The notes beneath the pieces are model-generated. The model was not told where the DNA came from. It saw nothing but the letters and a program-made list of their open reading frames with translations, and did no database searches. Shown piece after piece: positions 1 through 9,647 of a stretch of 64,000 bases of DNA (position 1 is the first letter of the stretch; every line of letters begins with the position of its first letter). Location: contig JAFFJZ010000002.1 in assembly GCA_018340375.1 (NCBI GenBank), positions 23,144,001 through 23,208,000 on the forward strand, read 5' to 3'. Source of the DNA: Gonatopus flavifemur. Its lineage: Eukaryota; Arthropoda; Insecta; Hymenoptera; Dryinidae. Position numbers and translations under genes: made by a program.

Positions 1-1551
1 CTACAAAAACTTATTTCTCTCTTCAGACTTCAAGTGTGGCGAGAAACTTATGGATTTGTGAATTTTCAAACAATTTTTGTCACTCTTCAAAAAATGTTTT
101 TCTAACTTACACACGAATTGTTTGATATTCTCCAAACATTTTGTGTGTATTTACTAAAAAATGTTGAGTCAAAAACTTCTTACCTTTTTTTGGAAGTTTT
201 TTCGTAAAGTGCACACTCGGGAACTTGGATTACATATTTTGCAAACATCAAAGAATTATGAAAAATCTTATGAATAAAAAATTTGAATTCAACATTGTGA
301 ATCTATAACTAAAGTTTTCAAAATCATTGTTAATAAATTACCTCTATTTTTACCGCTAAAAATGAATACAGATTATAAAGCGAATACATCCAAGCGCAGT
401 AAAGTTGAATCAAGAATGTGAGATCTCTTAAATTAGATAAATAGATATGTAAGTACATTGAAAGCAATACATCCTCGTGCCAAGAAAATTTTCAAAAATA
501 CTTCATTTATTCTTGAAATTTCTGATGAACTTGAATTTTTGATTCAAATAAATATTTCGATACTCAAATCGATATTGTTTTTTGTTTCTTTAATCTTCAT
601 GGAAAAAGGACTTCAAGGAATTATCTATATACTTTATCGAATGATCGATTACATCGATGTGCTAGTTCATAATCAATTGTTGGTTGGAAAATTTGAAATG
701 CACAATTATAACGATGTTGAACCTGCACCCTACAATTCGATCCTCAATGTATCCGGTTCATAAGTTACACCCTGAAGGGACATATAAATAAAAGAACAAA
801 AAATTCTGATATTTTTCCCACACCTCTTTGGTATCTATGCGTGATCGCGATTGCGTATAAGCGCAGCTTCGCTGTACACCTACTAATTTATCCTGACCCA
901 TGACTCGCCACGGTACCAGAGTCCATGAAAGAGAGAAGAGGGCAAAAAAAGAAATGAAAAGAGGAAAATGGACAAAAAAGAAGGATATGTATAGGAAAGA
1001 GCCAGACTCTGTACGAAGAAAAAGACCGGTTCTTCGATTCTTCTTGCCTCTCTTCCTATCAGCCTTATATATACCTCTGTTTTTTCCATATCAGCCTCAA
1101 TTATATATTTGTACATAAAAGTTTCAATATGAAACGATTATTACCAATTGATCGCATTATTCACATTCGAGATATAAAAGTGTAACTTACAATCTCTTTT
1201 ATCTATATACAAATTATATTTTTCAACTCATACATTTCGTATTTTGTTTTTTCTTTCATGTATCATTACGCCGCTGATTTTTATACCGAACAAATATTGA
1301 AATAAAATATTATTTATCTTATGCATAATGAAAGGTTTTTTAATATTCAAACTGGTAAATTTCTTCAGAGAATATGAGGAAAAGTCTATCAAATGATAGA
1401 TAATAATGAGTGAGTCTAGAATATGTTTCTGAAATGTGAGTCCTCATGTGAAACCCTCAGACTCTGTACTAGAAGATTTTTACTTGGTACATGGTTATCT
1501 TCGGGCCAAGAAAAATGGTTTCTGACCATCATAAAGTTCGTTGTACTTGCA
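1..1551. other. non-genic AT-rich DNA, no recognised gene
   Basis: No reading frame here looks like a known protein. The longest frame (458-763) lacks an ATG start and is within chance size. A purine-rich run at about 917-1020 followed by a pyrimidine-rich run forms an imperfect hairpin: ATAGGAAAGAG near 991 pairs with CTCTCTTCCTAT near 1050. Overlapping frames on both strands at 883-1118 arise from this structure. Confidence 0.6.
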
Positions 1552-1856
1552 CACGGAAAAATGCTGCCTGAAAATATAAGAATTTTTGTTATTTTTCTTG
1601 GTGAACTAGAAACAGGAAGGTTTGCAGAATGAATTTTCATACAAAAATACGGAAGATTACGAATATTGTAGAAGAAATAGTATAGGTAGGATTGAAATTT
1701 GAAAACGCTGAACGTTAAATTTTATAAAGCTTATAATAAAATTCAGTTAATCATTCGTAATCTCTCGTATTTTTATGTAAAAATCCATTTTACAAACTTT
1801 CCTGTTTCTGGTTTAGCAAGCAAAATAGGAAAAAGTAGTATATTTTTTTCTCCGTG
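1552..1856. mobile_element. foldback MITE, CACACGG/CCGTG ends, CA target duplication
   Basis: The left end CACGGAAAAATG and the right end TTTTTTCTCCGTG are inverted. The inner arms also pair: left 1584-1667, right 1752-1836, sharing AAACAGGAA and AAATACG blocks. The dinucleotide CA sits at 1550-1551 and again at 1857-1858. That makes this one of the elements whose 2-bp duplication is CA/TG rather than TA. It has landed on the first two bases of the element that begins at 1857. Confidence 0.65.
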
Positions 1857-2030
1857 CATTGAAAAAATCGTATACCAGAATGAGGAATATTCCTCTAAAA
1901 TATGAGGCTAGTACATATTTCTCTGAGTTTTAGAAGATTGATGTGGGAGTTCCTCTCAACATTGGAAGGATCTACCACTGATATGAGGAGGAAAATGTAC
2001 TAGGCTCATATGAATGTGATTTTTTGGGTG
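1857..2030. mobile_element. MITE with CAYTGAAAAAATC ends, copy 1
   Basis: This is homologous over its full length to 24698-24893. Shared blocks include AATATTCCTCTAAAATATGA, GATCTACCACTGATAT and GAGGAAAATGTACTAGGCT. The left end CATTGAAAAAATC pairs with the right end GATTTTTTGGGTG. Two copies in one window with the same boundaries define a mobile or dispersed family. No coding capacity is seen. Confidence 0.65.
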
Positions 2031-4065
2031 TGCGAAAATCCTCACTCCAGCAGGTAAAACCAGCAGTTATTCCTATCAAAATTTATTATTTGTTCATAAA
2101 AGTAAACAATCCAGTCACATCGAGAAGTCTTCTGTAAATCGTATTGTAACAAACTATAGTTTACTGTGCCATTAATATTCTTCTCTTAGTATACACAGTA
2201 AAACTTTCATATTAGACATTACCATATTTATATTGTACTTTTGGAATATACTTCATTATGTCGTTATGAACCACAAGTATACGAGCATTCACCATACTCT
2301 CTCGTGAGGATGAAGATAAATATAGTTTTGAGCCTCATAATAAAGTATATCCCACGAGTACCATAAAAACATAATAGGTAATCTTTAATATAAAATTTTC
2401 TCCGTGAAGGGGAGACCGGGGCTAAAAGTAACAGAGGTAAGTCGTAACACAGACTACAAGTTTCATATTCTCCAACGAATAAGGTTTACTCTTCGTAAAA
2501 TAATTATTCAGCCGCTGAAAGAGTATTTTATAAAGTGCAGACATCATCCGATAAGAAATACTACAGTAATGGACCGTGTTATAACTAGCCCCTGTCTCCC
2601 GTATATTCAAGAATCTATCCATTATTCGAAATCCCATAATTCTAGAATGCTTTCGGTTACATTTGAGTGACATTCAGAGATCATTTAACAGGACACAATG
2701 TTTGGTCACAGGTGGCTGGCAAGGTACGAGAACGTTAATTTCAAAGTATTCAATTACAGCGACAACGAATGTTAATGAATCCAAACATAAGAATTTTGAT
2801 CACAAAGAGCTTTTATTTCATTAGAATGAAAATATTTTTCGGAATCTTACTCTAAAAAATTCAGAAAATAATACTGCCAACATGAAAAATTTCACGAGTA
2901 TAACGAGTTTCAGAAAAATCAGTGAGTAATCAGACATAGATTTCTAGATTTCTTCTTCATTGCCTGTTACATCAGTGACCCCTTTAATTTTCTTTCCCCC
3001 TTTCCACATCCATAATTCTGTCTTTTCCCCTTCACTTGATAATCTCCTTACCACTTAGTAATGTTTCTAATCCTCCTTTTTTTCTCTGCAACCCTTTTCC
3101 GATACGGATTTTCATGAACCCTCATCCCGGTCACATTATTTGATCCTTAATTCTTTCTTCCTTTGTCACTCGGTAATCTCCTTCGGACATGCTATTTTCC
3201 ACTGTCCATCAAGTTTTCGCCATCAAAAAACTGTGTAATTATAATAATAGTTAAATCTTTGGTTGAATAAACGGTGAGTAATGCTGCTTATACGTTCAGC
3301 TAATCACCTAGAATATTGTTAAACGACAAATTGAATTGATTTCTGCAGATTCTGATACAATTATTAAAATATGAAGAATCTCCAATGATAATAAATATTC
3401 TATGCAGATATCAGTATTAATAAATTTGTTTTTTCTATTAGGAAGAACAAGAAAATTCTATATTTCCAATCAGTTCCACTGGAATCGAATTTGCATTGGA
3501 AGTATGCAAGGTGTTTTATTAGACCCGCAGTTGTCACAACAAAATAATTTGTTCGATGTACATACTGATATACATATTCATAATCATGAGGAATAATTGC
3601 TAGGTTGCATACCCAAACAATATTATATCCTCTACTAAATATATAACATCTATTACAATTAATTCAATTGTTACGAGAATTTGAATACAGTATATTGTCG
3701 CGTGTTGAGTCACTGAACAAGCGCTGGAGACCATTATTATTTCCTTGTGGCCGGTTTACAATGGAGGAGGCTTAACGTGAGCGAACCATAGCCGTAATAG
3801 ACTTAATTAAAGTTATTTCAACTCGTTAAGATCATTCGCACGGGATGAACAACCCCTATGATATATGTATATAAATACATGAAAGTTATCATTCAAAGCA
3901 ACCAAACATTGTAGTCATGGCAAAAATTTGTTGACATTTACTGGAACAAATATCTCAAATCATATCCGAATGAATATAATGAAATGTCTATATGATGATA
4001 TTCACAAATGTAAAAAATCAAAATCTATAATTAAAAATGACAAGCAATGATAACAGAAGATTCCC
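2031..4065. other. non-genic; pyrimidine-rich block 2940-3230
   Basis: No gene is recognised. From 2940 to 3230 the plus strand is strongly T/C-rich and carries a loose repeat of CACTYRGTAATCTCCTT (near 3032 and 3168). A strong donor-like AGAGgtaagt lies at 2432, but I could not attach an exon to it. Overlapping frames on both strands at 2404-2673 have no recognisable product. Confidence 0.5.
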
Positions 4066-4362
4066 ACACAGCATTTCATGTCTAAAGATATCTCAAGACA
4101 AACTTGAAAAATCTTACGCAACACGAAAAGACATCTCTATGATATCTAAAACAATTCTCACTTATATAAGATTTCTATGAAATATCTATAAAATATCATC
4201 CCGAAAGACAAGTTTTGAATCTCCTAAAAGATATCTTTCAGATGTCTTTTAGAAGTAAGAACTGTTTCAGACATCTCAAAGATATCTTTTCGTGTTGCAT
4301 GAGACTTCTCAGACTTTTCTGAATATTTCCTCAAGATATGTTGAAGAACCAAAGTGCTGTGT
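4066..4362. mobile_element. foldback MITE with ACACAGCA ends and AGATATCT modules
   Basis: The left end ACACAGCATTT (4066) is inverted at the right end AAGTGCTGTGT (to 4362). The interior repeatedly uses AGATATCT, AGACATCT and CAAGATATG in both orientations, so the whole element folds on itself. Shorter related fragments occur near 22930-23000 and 60690-60745. No clear target duplication is seen. Confidence 0.6.
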
Positions 4363-5717
4363 CGGTTTTGAATATAGTATTTCAAAATTTAATTCGTTTT
4401 AATAAATATGGGAGGTTGGAAATTTGTCAAATTCGGTACATGTACGTTGAATGAAGAATGTTTTCAGTTTCATTATTCTTCATTTGAATGACAAATTGAA
4501 TTCTTGAGCAATCTTGAAGGTAATAGAAGATCAATTGCATAAAACTCATCACAACAAACAATAACTGAGATTTTTGAAAATTGATCGAATGAATATTATG
4601 TATATCACTCAAATTTCATGAAATTCCAAAAGATATAGGAATTCCAGAAGAAAATAATCTATACCAACGATTGTCAGTGAATTAATTAGTTGCCCTCTTT
4701 TTATACGAGACAATACTCTTCCTTAGTAATATAATAACTATTGATCGAATGGGAATAGAAAAAACGCATTAAATACCATAGGTGAGAAGAATTATACAAT
4801 TAAAGCTCCACACGTATATTAAAGTTTACTAAAAAACTGTTCTTGAATTCAAGATGCATTCTGCTAACAATACACGAAATTATCGTTCCTATCGTAATAA
4901 TTCACTATATCCACTTAATGATTCAATAAAATATTTTCTCTGTGCGTATGCCAAGTAATTCAATATTCTAATATAAACACTCATTAGATTTTTAAAAGAT
5001 AAGTTGGTATATTGAACATAAAGAGTGAAGAGAAAAAAAACCAAGAATATCGTCAATATGATATACTGCTCCTCTGACTTCCATGATATGAGTTGATAAC
5101 TGAAATATATACATATATTTACGTGTGATATGAGTATTGATGTACACAAAGAAATAGTCAAGTATCGAAGGTTTCTAATCTACAATTCTTCCGTTTGTAA
5201 CAGATTTCACTTTTATCAGATTTATAACCAAAAGATATTTTTACCCATTCACGAACATTCATGGATCTTTATCTTATCAACTTGTATTCACGATTTCTTA
5301 AGCTGAAACCACCGCGTACTCACCATTTCATGTATTTCACACCTGAAAATATAAAAATTGTACAATCAATATGTTCGTAGATTTTTTCCAATTCTAATCA
5401 GATTTTCTTCTCAGAGAAAGTTTTTCATTATAAATTGATATCCAAGATACTTAAAGTTCACGGTGAAACGCGCAGTTGATGTGTGATGGTTGTGAAATTT
5501 TGAGGAAATAACTGAATTTAGATGGAGAATCATTTCCAAAACAATATATATCATGAGGTTTGTGTATACATCCATTTAAACATTTTATTTCCCTATCAGC
5601 GTATGATCGGTCAGTTTTTATTAGAATTTCAAAATCTATACGAGCCCTGTATCAACAAAATAAATGTGATAATAAAGAGCTTTGGAACTTCCGTTACATA
5701 TTCATGAAAATCTGATC
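4363..5717. other. non-genic AT-rich DNA
   Basis: No gene or repeat family is recognised. The minus-strand frame at 4889-5161 is a Tyr/Leu/Ile-rich translation of AT-rich DNA without an identifiable domain. Confidence 0.55.
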
Positions 5718-5836
5718 CAATACATCGACTACGAATTTTTAGTAGACTCACTACGAATATTTTCCAGCGATCCTCGTTTTCCCTAAGTTGACAGTCATTT
5801 TTCTGAATATCAACAGACCCGGGTCCTTCCGTATAG
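5718..5836. repeat. right-hand fragment of the 52759-53033 MITE family
   Basis: This matches the right half of the complete copy at 52759-53033 base for base over long stretches, for example AGTAGACTCACTA, CAGCGATCCTCGTTTT and GACAGTCATTTTTCT. The left half is missing, and the terminal CCTTCCGTA is mutated relative to CTTTCCGTG. It is a truncated relic. Confidence 0.7.
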
Positions 5837-6250
5837 TTTGACAAATTTCGATGAAAATTTCTTTGTGTTCCACTTTTTACGAAACCCTATCACATCCAGT
5901 TGGATTTGTACCGCAAAAGTGACATGCTAAATGATAAATAAAATGCCAACTGATGGAAATAACGAGGTAATTTTTGTGATTCCCTAGACCTTAATATTCA
6001 AAACACACTTCTTCAATAAAAATGCTTAGAAGTGTTAACTTCTGTAGACTGCTGCTACATTAATTTTTTTTTTAATAGATTAAAAATTTCAACAATATGA
6101 CAAAATCGCAAACCAATCCCTCAACCTTGATCTTGAAATCAATCAACTCTGTAAATGACGTACATGAAATTTGACATTATTTTAGAAACTATTCAAACCT
6201 GTTCGGAATTAAACCACAATCGGAAAAATGCGACACGGAAGAGAAAGATT
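5837..6250. other. non-genic DNA left of the nested cluster
   Basis: No coding signal is seen. The last bases (GGAAGAGAAAGATTAG, near 6237) are inverted at 9366-9382 (CTGATCTTTCTTTTCC). The outer arm of the 6.2-9.4 kb cluster may therefore begin here. Confidence 0.45.
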
Positions 6251-6414
6251 AGTTGAAATAACTATTTAATTTGTAAGCACATATAGATCTATTTCTTTTT
6301 TCGTTAGAATAACAATTTTTCTCGTTGATCGAACTAATTTTTCTAATGAATTATTTCAAATTGGTTAAATCAATAAATGAATTTGTTATTCTAACGAAAA
6401 AACTGGGTCCATAC
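6251..6414. mobile_element. MITE E copy 1 (right end missing)
   Basis: The element opens with AGTTGAAATAACTATTTAA and runs inward to CGTTAGAATAACAA. That block is inverted as TTGTTATTCTAACG, followed by ACTGGGTCCATA. Copy 2 (8554-9368) continues beyond that point with the inverse of the opening sequence; here the right end is absent. This copy is valuable because its uninterrupted left arm shows the empty form of sites occupied by insertions in copy 2. Confidence 0.65.
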
Positions 6415-6468
6415 CCTAACAACACTCGGAGGTTCTTGAAACGTTCTAAGAACGTCCGGACATGTTTT

Positions 6469-6496
6469 GAAGGTGTGTAAGTATGAAACCGGAATT
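6469..6496. repeat. mariner terminal inverted repeat, transposase 3' side
   Basis: It reads GAAGGTGTGTAAGTATGAAA and continues to ACCGGAATT. It matches the opposite end at 26 of 28 bases; the first two bases GA replace CC. The outside dinucleotide is TT instead of TA. End mutation is the simplest explanation. Confidence 0.9.
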
Positions 6497-6544
6497 TTTG
6501 TACAAAAAAAACACGTTTATTGTAATGGTATGATACAAAGTAAC

Positions 6545-7582
6545 TTATTCAAAGTATTTTCCGTCGCTATCTGTACATTTTTTCCATCTTTCTGGCAATT
6601 TGTGGATTCCGCAAAAAAAGAACTGTTGCTCTTTTGAGGGAAACCAGTCATCGAGCCATTTTCGTACATCTTCGTAAGAAGTAAAGCGCTGCTCAGCAAG
6701 TGCGTATCCCATCGATGCAAACGAGTAGTAATCGGATGGGGCAAAGTCCGGTAAGTGAGGCGCGTGCTGGAGAATCTCCCAACGGAACGACTCTATCGTT
6801 TCCTGGACCTGTTTTGCTTTGTGTGCTGGTGCATTGTCATGCAACAAAATCACCTTGTGTTGTCTTTGTTGGTATTCTGGTCGTTTTTCACGCAAAACTC
6901 GATCCAAATCGATCATTTGTTGTCGGTAGCGTTGAGTATTGACAGTTTCCCCAGGTTTCAGCAGCTCGTAGTAGATTACGCCCTTCTGATCCCACCAAAC
7001 ACACAGCATTGTCTTTCGTCCGTAGCGGTTTGGTCTTGCCGTCGATGTTGATGGTTCACCCGGAGTAACCCATGACTTTTTGTGCTTAGGATTCTCGAAA
7101 TATATCCACTTTTCATCGCCAGTCACAATTCGATGGAGAAATGACTTTCTTTGGAACCTGGCGAGCAGCATTTCGCATGATGTTTTGCGGTTTTCCTGCT
7201 GTCTTTCGTTGAGTTGATGTGGAACCCACTTCCCCACCTTTTGTATCTTTCCCATGGCTTTCAACCGAAGGGAGATGGCTTCTCGGGTCACCTTTAACTG
7301 ATCCGCCAGTTGTTGTTGCGTTTGAGCGTCGTCTTCGTCCAACAAGGCTTGCAGGTCAGCGTCTTCAAACGTTTTCGGTGGTCTTCCACGGTCTTCGTTC
7401 CTGACGTCAAAATCGCCACTTTTGAACCGTTTGAACCACTCGAAACACTGTGTTTTACCGAGAGCATGCTCACCAAACGCCTCCACAAGCATTCGATGCG
7501 ATCCGGCTGCGGTTTTCTTCAGATGAAAACAGAAAAGTAGTGCTGTCCGCAAATCGTAATTTGTTGGCACAAAACTCGACAT
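6545..7582 (-). CDS. mariner transposase (mauritiana subfamily), intact 345 aa
   Basis: This is a DD34D transposase that excises and reinserts mariner at TA sites by cut-and-paste in the nucleus. The frame is open up to 7717, but the ATG at 7582 is chosen because it gives MSSFVP, the family start, and exactly 345 residues, the Mos1 length. Residues 1-120 form the paired helix-turn-helix DNA-binding region, ending in the WVPHQL motif (family WVPHEL). The catalytic Asp residues are D156 (TGDEKW), D249 (LLHDNAPAH) and D284 (APSDYY), with 34 residues between the last two. The family block YSPDLAPSDYHLF reads HLPDFAPSDYYSF here, a Ser-to-Leu change that could weaken activity. The C-terminus GKYFE matches Mos1. 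There is no stop, frameshift or intron. It is the only gene in the window that I can name with confidence. Whether the protein is active is unknown. Confidence 0.95.
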   Translation of the reverse strand: MSSFVPTNYDLRTALLFCFHLKKTAAGSHRMLVEAFGEHALGKTQCFEWFKRFKSGDFDVRNEDRGRPPKTFEDADLQALLDEDDAQTQQQLADQLKVTREAISLRLKAMGKIQKVGKWVPHQLNERQQENRKTSCEMLLARFQRKSFLHRIVTGDEKWIYFENPKHKKSWVTPGEPSTSTARPNRYGRKTMLCVWWDQKGVIYYELLKPGETVNTQRYRQQMIDLDRVLREKRPEYQQRQHKVILLHDNAPAHKAKQVQETIESFRWEILQHAPHLPDFAPSDYYSFASMGYALAEQRFTSYEDVRKWLDDWFPSKEQQFFFCGIHKLPERWKKCTDSDGKYFE

Positions 7583-7726
7583 GTTTATCTCTAATAAACT
7601 AATGCTACTGAATGAAACTCGTGTTATTGTGAGTTGGAAATCTTTGTCGGATATCAATACAATAACAAGACACCGCTGGCGTGATGTGTCGGTAACTGCA
7701 TCGACATCTAGCGCCACCTATGGGCA

Positions 7727-7754
7727 AATTCCGGTTTCATACTTACACACCTGG
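7727..7754. repeat. mariner terminal inverted repeat, transposase 5' side
   Basis: On the minus strand it starts CCAGGTGTGTAAGTATGAAA. TA follows at 7755-7756. This end appears intact and lies 145 bp upstream of the transposase ATG. Confidence 0.92.
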
Positions 7755-7835
7755 TAAGTCCCAACGAATATGATTATCGAATCTCTTCAACCTTGGTGCT
7801 CTGCTTGACCGAATTTTCCCGGAGAACTACCTTAA

Positions 7836-8506
7836 AGGGTCTTTCTGGTTGAGATTTTCAAGAAGAATTTTTTTTTCATAGAAAAAATTGAGATATCGTT
7901 TTGAAAATTTGTAGGTATGTTTATTAGACCTCGAATATTACAAAAATTTTTTTTCATATTCAAACAAATTTTTCCCTCGTCATACTAATTTAAACAACAA
8001 AAAACACTAAAAAATGACAGTGGGGGTGATTTGGGACGAACGGATGATCTGAAAAAAACAAAAGAAATGGCAAACTATGCCTTGTTGAAGTGGCTATCGC
8101 ATGAACTAGGATCTTTTCGATTGGTCAAGAATTTTCCAATTTCTATCCGGTTTTCCACCCTCAAAAATCGATTTTTTCGTAAAATGGCCGCCATTTTGTT
8201 ATTTCTTGATGGAAAAAAATATCCTAGTTCATGCGATAGCCATTTCCACAAGGAATAATTCGCCATTTTTGTTTTTTCGGATCATCCGGTCGCCTCAAAT
8301 CACTCCGACCGTCATTTTTTAATGTCTTTTTGTTTAAATTATTATAACGAAAAAAAAATTTGTTTAAATCTGAAAATTTTTTCTTGCAATACTTAATGTT
8401 TAATAAACATACCTACAAATTTTCAAAACGATATCTCAATTTTTTCTATGAGAAAAGAATGTTTGAAAAAAAAAATTTTCTTGACAATCTTAACCAGGAA
8501 GACCCC
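7836..8506. mobile_element. long foldback element, ~280-bp arms
   Basis: The left arm begins AGGGTCTTTCTGGTTGAG and the right arm ends CTTAACCAGGAAGACCCC. Between them almost every block of the left arm is inverted in the right arm: AAACGATATCTCAATTTTTT, CCTAGTTCATGCGATAGCC, GGATCATCCG and others. About 95 bp in the centre is unpaired apart from AAAATGGCCGCCATTTT. Flanks read TTAA on the left and TCAA on the right, so a TTAA target is possible. The frames at 8031-8258 (+) and 8075-8266 (-) are simply the two sides of the palindrome. Confidence 0.8.
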
Positions 8507-8658
8507 TCAACATCTGTATTAAAAATTTAGTTGAGTGAGTTGTGGCGAACATTAGTTGAAATAACTATGTTAACCGTGAGCGCATATGGACCCATTTTTT
8601 TTTTTTTTTTTTTTCATTAGAATAACAATATTTTTCGTTGATTTAGGTAATGTGGTTA

Positions 8659-8838
8659 CACTGAAGAAAAGGCTGGTAACAGTTATCAAATGATATTTTT
8701 GAATATGACCAATCAAATATTCGATAACATTAATCTTATTTAATAGACATTATTGATATCTAATTGATGTTATCGAATATTTGATTGGTCATATTCAAGA
8801 ATATCATTTGATAACTGTGACCTGCCTCTTTTTCAGTT
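8659..8838. mobile_element. near-palindromic MITE, TA target, inside MITE E
   Basis: The left end CACTGAAGAAAAGGCTGG and the right end CCTGCCTCTTTTTCAGTT are inverted. The interior (CAGTTATCAAATGATATT, GACCAATCAAATATTCGATA) is a near-perfect palindrome. TA stands at 8657-8658 and 8839-8840. It interrupts the loop of MITE E copy 2. Confidence 0.75.
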
Positions 8839-8911
8839 TAGTAAATTATTCTAAATCAATTAAATCAATGGATAAGTTTGTTATTCTAACAAAAAAAACT
8901 GGCCCCATATG

Positions 8912-9186
8912 CACTGAGAGAAAGGTACCTAGTTGGGACAACTAAATGTTAGTTAACGCAGCTAAATTTTTATTTGCGCTAGCTGGACTCTAGTTTGGGT
9001 AAATAAAAGTGTTTAGTTGGCTAGTTTATTTGGCTAGCTGTCTGAAATATGAATAAAATGGTTTATTCAAGAGAAATAAAAAATTCAGTTATGACAAATA
9101 AAATTCAGCTGGCGCAACGAAATTTTCATTTACAGTGACTGAATTTCCTAGCTGTCGAATATTTGAATAGACCCTTTCTCTCAGTG
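8912..9186. mobile_element. AGCTAAA-family MITE, TG target duplication
   Basis: The ends are CACTGAGAGAAAGG and CCTTTCTCTCAGTG. The interior iterates AGCTAA, CTAGTTG and CTAGCTG modules. TG stands at 8910-8911 and at 9187-9188. Excising the element plus one TG restores CATATGCGCTCACAAG, the sequence expected for the MITE E arm, so the 2-bp TG duplication is supported by an inferred empty site. Confidence 0.78.
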
Positions 9187-9205
9187 TGCGCTCACAAGTT
9201 AAATA

Positions 9206-9354
9206 CCCAAGTGAAAAAATTGAATAGAATTCTTGTCAGGATTTGATTCTACACAAATTCTATGACCTTCATGTAACAAAAAAACATGATTAAGTGAGAA
9301 TGCTTGTGTACAATCAAATCCTGACAAGAATTCTACAAAATTTTGTCACCCGGG
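9206..9354. mobile_element. MITE with CCCRRGTGA ends, TA target, inside MITE E
   Basis: The left end CCCAAGTGAAAAAATT and the right end AATTTTGTCACCCGGG are inverted. AGAATTCTTGTCAGGATTTG is inverted at CAAATCCTGACAAGAATTCT. TA flanks both sides (9204-9205, 9355-9356). Removing it gives AAGTTAAATAGTTATTTC, which matches the complement of the uninterrupted arm of copy 1 at 6251. Confidence 0.82.
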
Positions 9355-9417
9355 TAGTTATTTCAACTGATCTTTCTTTTCCATAATTCAATCGAATCAT
9401 CCGAATTATTTTATGTA

Positions 9418-9647
9418 CACGGAGAAAAACGTATGGCTATTATAACGATCTGAAGTATGGTTAAGAAGAGATAGCTGTAGTGACAATACTGTATCGCTAT
9501 GGTGACGATACAGATGGCTATGCTGGCGACCTATATCGTTCCTCGGATGATTTGTATCATCATAGCAATGATACTGATACCACTAAACTTTGGATAGTCA
9601 TCACAACTATCCAGTATCGTTATGACAGCGATATTTTTTTCTCCGTG
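9418..9647. mobile_element. MITE with CACGGAGAAAAA ends, TA target
   Basis: The left end CACGGAGAAAAACGTATGG is inverted at TTTTTTCTCCGTG. TA lies at 9416-9417 and 9648-9649. The interior iterates ATCGCTATGGTGACGATAC-like modules in both orientations (TATCGTTATGACAGCGATA on the right). Confidence 0.78.

Larger units (their letters stand above)
6469..7754 (-). mobile_element. full-length Mos1-type mariner transposon, 1,286 bp
   Basis: The element is bounded by 28-bp inverted repeats at 6469-6496 and 7727-7754 that match at 26 of 28 positions; only the two outermost bases of the 6469 end differ. A TA lies immediately outside the 7754 end (7755-7756). The other flank reads TT, so the expected TA duplication is not perfect. 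The total length of 1,286 bp equals that known for Mos1 of Drosophila mauritiana, and the repeat starts CCAGGTGTGTAAG, close to the Mos1 end. It holds one uninterrupted transposase gene on the minus strand with short untranslated flanks. It sits between two foldback elements in a nested cluster. Confidence 0.93.
8554..9368. mobile_element. MITE E copy 2, interrupted by three nested MITEs
   Basis: It opens AGTTGAAATAACTA and closes TAGTTATTTCAACT. Inside, CATTAGAATAACAA and TTGTTATTCTAACA form the second inverted pair, as in copy 1. Removing the insertions at 8659-8838, 8912-9186 and 9206-9354 leaves a right arm GCGCTCACAAGTTAAATAG that complements the left arm of copy 1. A T homopolymer of about 20 bases lies near 8594. 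Confidence 0.75.

Noticed and set aside
458..763. 101-codon frame
   Set aside because: Non-ATG start, hydrophobic skew expected from AT-rich DNA, no domain, chance size.
2940..3230. Pyrimidine-rich block as a possible long polypyrimidine tract before an exon
   Set aside because: No acceptor followed by an open, protein-like frame was found downstream.
6517..7540. Several other frames on both strands inside the mariner
   Set aside because: They are shadows of the transposase gene in other frames.
8031..8266. Overlapping plus- and minus-strand frames that look like a gene pair
   Set aside because: They are opposite sides of the 7836-8506 palindrome; the two translations echo each other.
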